A stretch of 64,000 nucleotides of DNA, from contig NZ_BJXJ01000007.1 of the NCBI RefSeq assembly GCF_007990935.1, positions 62,001-126,000 on the forward strand, in the 5' to 3' direction. The notes below the pieces were generated by a model. It had not been told where the DNA came from, did no database searches, and worked only from the letters and a program-made list of their open reading frames with translations. The translations under genes and the position numbers were made by a program. This DNA comes from Vibrio sagamiensis NBRC 104589 (GTDB lineage: Bacteria > Pseudomonadota > Gammaproteobacteria > Enterobacterales > Vibrionaceae). Below, piece after piece: positions 60,039 to 64,000 of this stretch (within the stretch, counting starts at the first letter, position 1; each line of letters begins with the position of its first letter).

Positions 60039-61372
60039 GTGAGATAACTCTTAATGCGGCCGATCAACCGATTGATGAATTGGTGGGTTGGGTAAAGCAG
60101 AATGACTTCTCGTTGAACCTGACTACAGAACGTTTGGCGTTTTTGATTGCTATCGCTGTACTGAGTAACGAAAGGTTCGATGAAGAATTGGGAGAAGGTG
60201 AACTACATGACGCATTTGCCATCGTGACTCGCCTTTTTGAAGCCACTGGAGAAGCGTCGGCTTTCCGTGCAAACAATGCTATTAATGAGATGGTCAAACA
60301 ACGTTTGATCAGCCGCTTTGTCAGTGAAATGACAGATGGTGTGAGTATATATCGTTTATCTCCCTTAGCGATCGGCATTACCGACTACTACGTTCGCCAC
60401 CGTGAGTTTTCTAAATTACGCCTTTCTATTCAGCTTTCTATGGTTGCTGATGAGATGGCGAAAGCGATTGAAGCGGCTCAAAAAGGCGGAACACCAGGAC
60501 ATTGGAAGAAGAATGTTTATGGCGTTTTAAAGTACTCTGTTGGTGAAATCTTTGATCAAATAGATCTTAACCAACGAGTGATGGATGAACAGCAGCAGTC
60601 CGTAAAACAGCAAATCGCAGACCTACTAAATAAAGACTGGCGCGAGGCAATCAATAACTGTGAAGCGCTGCTTTCAGAAACATCAAGTACACTTCGTGAG
60701 CTGCAAGACACCTTGCAAGCAGCCAGTGATGAATTACAAACACAACTTTTGGATGTTCAGGGCATTGTGTATGGTGATCCTGAGCTAGAATTTATTGAAG
60801 AAGCATTGTTTGGCTTACAGATGAAACTCGATCGAATTACCAGTTGGGGCCAACAAGCGATTGATCTCTGGATCGGATACGATCGTCACGTGCATAAATT
60901 CATTCGTACTGCGATTGATATGGATAAAAATCGTGCCTTCAGTGCTCGTTTACGCCAATCCATGACGGATTACTTCGATATGCCTTGGTTCCTCACCTAT
61001 GCCAATGCCGAAAAACTCTCTGACCTTCGTGATGAGGCGCTTATTCTCCGTAACGATGAAGTCACGGGACAAGTTCCAATGGAAGTGGAGTATGAAGAAT
61101 TTCAAAAAGTGAATGATGAGCTCTCCGAAACAATTGGTGAGATGTTGAAAGCACATAAAGAGCAAAATACGCCGCTCGACTTAAGTGCGGTGCTAAAAGA
61201 TTACCTTTCACAGCATCCGCATACTCATCATTTTGATTTAGCCCGTATTGTTGTTGATCAAGCGGTCCGTCTTGGTTACTCGGAATCCGACTATCAGGCT
61301 ATTCAACCAAACTGGAAAGCCATTAATGAATTTGGTGCAAAGGTACAAGCAAATGTCATCGACAGATACTAA
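60035..61372 (+). CDS. mukF: Chromosome partition kleisin MukF
   Basis: MukF is the kleisin of the MukBEF SMC complex that organises and segregates the chromosome in gamma-proteobacteria. The 445-residue protein has an N-terminal winged-helix dimerisation domain, a helical middle region with long Gln/Leu-rich coils and a C-terminal winged helix that binds the MukB head. It starts ATG within the cmoM stop and overlaps mukE by 20 bp. Confidence 0.97.
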   Translation: MSEITLNAADQPIDELVGWVKQNDFSLNLTTERLAFLIAIAVLSNERFDEELGEGELHDAFAIVTRLFEATGEASAFRANNAINEMVKQRLISRFVSEMTDGVSIYRLSPLAIGITDYYVRHREFSKLRLSIQLSMVADEMAKAIEAAQKGGTPGHWKKNVYGVLKYSVGEIFDQIDLNQRVMDEQQQSVKQQIADLLNKDWREAINNCEALLSETSSTLRELQDTLQAASDELQTQLLDVQGIVYGDPELEFIEEALFGLQMKLDRITSWGQQAIDLWIGYDRHVHKFIRTAIDMDKNRAFSARLRQSMTDYFDMPWFLTYANAEKLSDLRDEALILRNDEVTGQVPMEVEYEEFQKVNDELSETIGEMLKAHKEQNTPLDLSAVLKDYLSQHPHTHHFDLARIVVDQAVRLGYSESDYQAIQPNWKAINEFGAKVQANVIDRY

Positions 61373-62066
61373 TGAATATATGCCAGATAATCTGGTTAAA
61401 GCCATAGCAAACCCTTTATTTCCTGCGCTGGACAGTATGCTTCGTGCTGGTCGACATATCTCTTCTGAGGATCTCGATAATTACGCTTTGTTGTCAGATT
61501 TTGAAATAGAACTTTCGTCATTTTATCAGCGCTACAACACTGAGTTAGTTAAAGCCCCTGAAGGGTTTTTCTACCTTCGACCTCGCTCAACCTCACTGAT
61601 TGGACGAAGTGTTCTGTCTGAGTTAGATATGTTGGTTGGTAAAGTGTTGTGTTTTTTATATCTCAGCCCTGAGCGCCTTGCTCATGAAGGGATTTTTACT
61701 AATCAAGAGCTGTATGAAGAACTGCTGGCTTTGGCTGATGAAAACAAACTGATGCGACTGGTCACCAACCGTGCAACAGGTTCGGATCTTGATAAAGAAA
61801 AGCTGTTTGAAAAAGTGCGAACGTCTCTACGTCGCCTGCGTCGATTAGGCATGATTATCAATATTGGTGAAACCAGTAAATTTAGCATCAGTGAATCGGT
61901 CTTCCGTTTTGGTGCTGATGTTCGATCGGGTGATGATATGAGAGAGGCACAATTACGCTTGATTCGCGATGGTGAAGCAGTCGTTCATACGAAAGAGCCG
62001 AGCCAAGGCAGTTTATTGACTGAAGATGACCAAGCTGAAGAGCACACAAATGAGGGTGAAGTATGA
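61353..62066 (+). CDS. mukE: Chromosome partition protein MukE
   Basis: MukE binds MukF and bridges DNA in the MukBEF condensin. ATG 61353 gives 237 residues beginning [21 protein letters not shown], as in E. coli; the tandem winged-helix fold includes [26 protein letters not shown] near 75. The acidic C-terminal tail is not conserved. The start lies inside mukF, and the stop TGA overlaps the mukB ATG. Confidence 0.96.
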   Translation: MSSTDTNEYMPDNLVKAIANPLFPALDSMLRAGRHISSEDLDNYALLSDFEIELSSFYQRYNTELVKAPEGFFYLRPRSTSLIGRSVLSELDMLVGKVLCFLYLSPERLAHEGIFTNQELYEELLALADENKLMRLVTNRATGSDLDKEKLFEKVRTSLRRLRRLGMIINIGETSKFSISESVFRFGADVRSGDDMREAQLRLIRDGEAVVHTKEPSQGSLLTEDDQAEEHTNEGEV

Positions 62067-64000
62067 GCATGATTGAACGTGGTAAATATCAATCGTTGAC
62101 CATGGTTAACTGGAACGGCTTCTTTGCCCGTACGTTTGATATTGATAATTTAGTTACCACACTGTCTGGCGGTAACGGTGCAGGTAAGTCAACAACAATG
62201 GCTGCATTTATTACCGCATTAATCCCTGACCAAACACTATTGCATTTCCGTAATACTACGGAAGCTGGCAGCAGCCAGTCATCTCGCGATAAAGGTTTGT
62301 TTGGTAAATTACAACCAGGTGCCTGTTACGCTGCTCTAGATGTCGTCAATTCTCGAAACCAACGCCTATTGTTTGCTGTTAAGCTACAGCAAGTTGCAGG
62401 GCGTGACAAAAAAGTAGACATCAAACCCTTCGTTATCCAAGGCTTGCCGAGTGACGTGAAGCCGACAGATATATTGATTGAAAGTGTCTCTGCAACCCAA
62501 GCCAGGGTTAGACAGATTAACGAAGTCAAAGAGGCTATTGGAGAATATGAAGGTGTTCAGTTTAAAGCCTTCTCTTCTATCGTTGACTACCATGCCCAAA
62601 TGTTTGAATTTGGTGTCGTTCCAAAGAAATTACGTAACTCGGGCGATCGTTCGAAGTTTTACCGTTTGATTGAAGCTTCATTATACGGTGGTATTTCAAG
62701 TGCTATTACCCGTTCATTGCGTGACTACCTTCTGCCGCAAAATGGTGGTGTAAAAAAAGCGTTCCAAGATATGGAATCTGCTTTGCGCGAAAACCGTATG
62801 ACGTTAGAAGCGATCAAAACCACGCAAGCAGATCGTGACCTCTTCAAACACCTGATCACCGAATCAACAAACTACGTGGCTGCTGACTACATGCGCCATG
62901 CTAACGATCGTCGTAAAAAATTAGATAAAACCCTTTCACTACGTTCAGAACTGTTTGGATCACGGGAAACTTTGGTTGAACAAAACAACTTACTTAACCG
63001 TGTTCAAGAAGAATTAGCTTTATTGCTCGATTCGGAGTCAGCGTTAGAACAAGATCATCAAGCCGCGTCTGATCATTTGCAGTTAGTACAAAATGCGTTA
63101 CGTCAACAAGAGAAGATTGAACGCTACCAAGAAGATCTTGAAGAGCTAAGTGAACGCTTTGAAGAGCAGATGATGGTGGTGGAAGAAGCGCAAGAACGCG
63201 TCATGATGGCGGAAGAGCAAGCGACCGTAGCGGAAGAAGAGGTAGACAGCCTTAAAACGCAACTTTCGGATTACCAACAAGCGCTTGATGTACAACAAAC
63301 TCGTGCTCTTCAGTACCAGCAAGCTGTTCAAGCGCTTGAAAAAGCGAAAACTTTACTCAAAGATGAAAGTTTAACCGCAGAATCCGCACAGCAATTGGTG
63401 TTTGAACTTAAGAATCAAGAAGCTGAAAATACCAATGCTTTGTTAGCGGTTAAACACAAGTTAGACATGTCATCTGCAGCAGCCGAGCAGTTCGAAATGG
63501 CTTTGACATTAGTCCAAAGTATTGTCGGTTCGGTAGAACGTAAAGAGGCCTCTCAACAGGCCAAAACCATTCTTTTGAAAGCGCGTGAGTCACAGCAAGT
63601 GGTTCAGAATGAGCAGCAATGGCGTGCACAGCATCGTGATCTTGAACGCAGCTTGAACCAGCAACGTCAAGTACGCGAGCTAGTTACTGAATATCAAAAG
63701 CAATTTCATGTTGAATTAACGGATGAAATTGCTTTTGAACAAGAACGTGAACGTCATACGATGCAAATTGATTCACTTGAAATGTCGCAAGAAGAATTGC
63801 GTGAACTACGTGGTGAACAGCGTCGTATTGAGCAAGATGCCGCAGCGGAAATCAATAAACTGGAAGCCATTGCCCCTGCTTGGATTACCGCAAATGATGC
63901 ACTAGAAAAGCTACGTGAGCAAAGTGCAGCGCCGTTAGAAGACAGTCAAGCGGTTATGAGCCAAATGCAAGCTGTACTTGAACAAGAAAAAGCGCTCTCT
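62063..64000 (+). CDS. mukB: Chromosome partition ATPase MukB (3' partial)
   Basis: MukB is the SMC-like ATPase of MukBEF. The first 646 codons are present and the frame is open to the last base; the E. coli protein has 1486 residues. After the start (ATG 62063, or ATG 62069 as MIERGKYQS) comes the head with Walker [11 protein letters not shown] at about residues 35-44. From about residue 310 the chain is a long Gln/Glu/Lys-rich antiparallel coiled coil, which is cut off at the window edge. The hinge, the C-terminal half of the head and its signature motif lie outside. Confidence 0.97.
   Translation, partial: MSMIERGKYQSLTMVNWNGFFARTFDIDNLVTTLSGGNGAGKSTTMAAFITALIPDQTLLHFRNTTEAGSSQSSRDKGLFGKLQPGACYAALDVVNSRNQRLLFAVKLQQVAGRDKKVDIKPFVIQGLPSDVKPTDILIESVSATQARVRQINEVKEAIGEYEGVQFKAFSSIVDYHAQMFEFGVVPKKLRNSGDRSKFYRLIEASLYGGISSAITRSLRDYLLPQNGGVKKAFQDMESALRENRMTLEAIKTTQADRDLFKHLITESTNYVAADYMRHANDRRKKLDKTLSLRSELFGSRETLVEQNNLLNRVQEELALLLDSESALEQDHQAASDHLQLVQNALRQQEKIERYQEDLEELSERFEEQMMVVEEAQERVMMAEEQATVAEEEVDSLKTQLSDYQQALDVQQTRALQYQQAVQALEKAKTLLKDESLTAESAQQLVFELKNQEAENTNALLAVKHKLDMSSAAAEQFEMALTLVQSIVGSVERKEASQQAKTILLKARESQQVVQNEQQWRAQHRDLERSLNQQRQVRELVTEYQKQFHVELTDEIAFEQERERHTMQIDSLEMSQEELRELRGEQRRIEQDAAAEINKLEAIAPAWITANDALEKLREQSAAPLEDSQAVMSQMQAVLEQEKALS

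Overview
The window is a stretch of a gamma-proteobacterial chromosome. Gene content and order point to the Vibrionaceae (Vibrio sensu lato): a monomeric NADP-isocitrate dehydrogenase next to rluE and cspD, tfoY behind a GEMM-I c-di-GMP riboswitch closely matching the Vibrio cholerae Vc2 element, mukFEB preceded by cmoM and elyC, and lolCDE-comEC-msbA-lpxK. The species cannot be named from the sequence alone. Coding is dense and mostly housekeeping.

Layout. 1-9.9 kb is an envelope block: lolC (5' truncated), lolD, lolE, a DUF2062 gene divergent from comEC, then msbA, lpxK, a Trm112-like ycaR and kdsB (lipoprotein sorting, DNA uptake, lipid A flipping and phosphorylation, Kdo activation). 10-14.8 kb, minus strand, is the prkA-yeaH-spoVR stress module. 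15.3-20.4 kb carries yfbU, pflA, an LpxR-type lipid A deacylase and pflB. 20.9-23.3 kb holds a poly-glycine lipoprotein and xthA.

23.3-29.8 kb is the accessory region. It is AT-rich, has long non-coding gaps and contains the most interesting locus of the window: a small His/Cys-rich CzcI-like protein, a DUF1015 (ParB-fold, serine-kinase-like) protein, an SbnA-like PLP synthase and a MOP-superfamily exporter, the last three with overlapping reading frames. This reads as a pathway that makes O-phosphoserine, converts it to a beta-substituted amino acid and exports the product. A cupin, an eight-copy heptanucleotide repeat and a small secreted protein follow.

29.8-38.8 kb returns to core genes: dinG-yfcA-priC-rsmS, a porin, rluE, icd and cspD. 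39.4-44.0 kb is an N-degron block (clpS, clpA, infA, bpt, aat). 44-52.8 kb has a glycine-zipper protein, aroA, yciN, topA and glgC-glgA. 53-58.3 kb is regulatory: an alpha/beta hydrolase, tfoY with its riboswitch, purR, torD and torR. 58.3-64 kb is elyC, cmoM, mukF, mukE and the first 646 codons of mukB, which runs off the end.

No rRNA, tRNA, CRISPR array, insertion sequence or integrase was recognised. Coordinates of starts were adjusted where a ribosome binding site and family alignment (from memory, not a search) favoured an internal codon.
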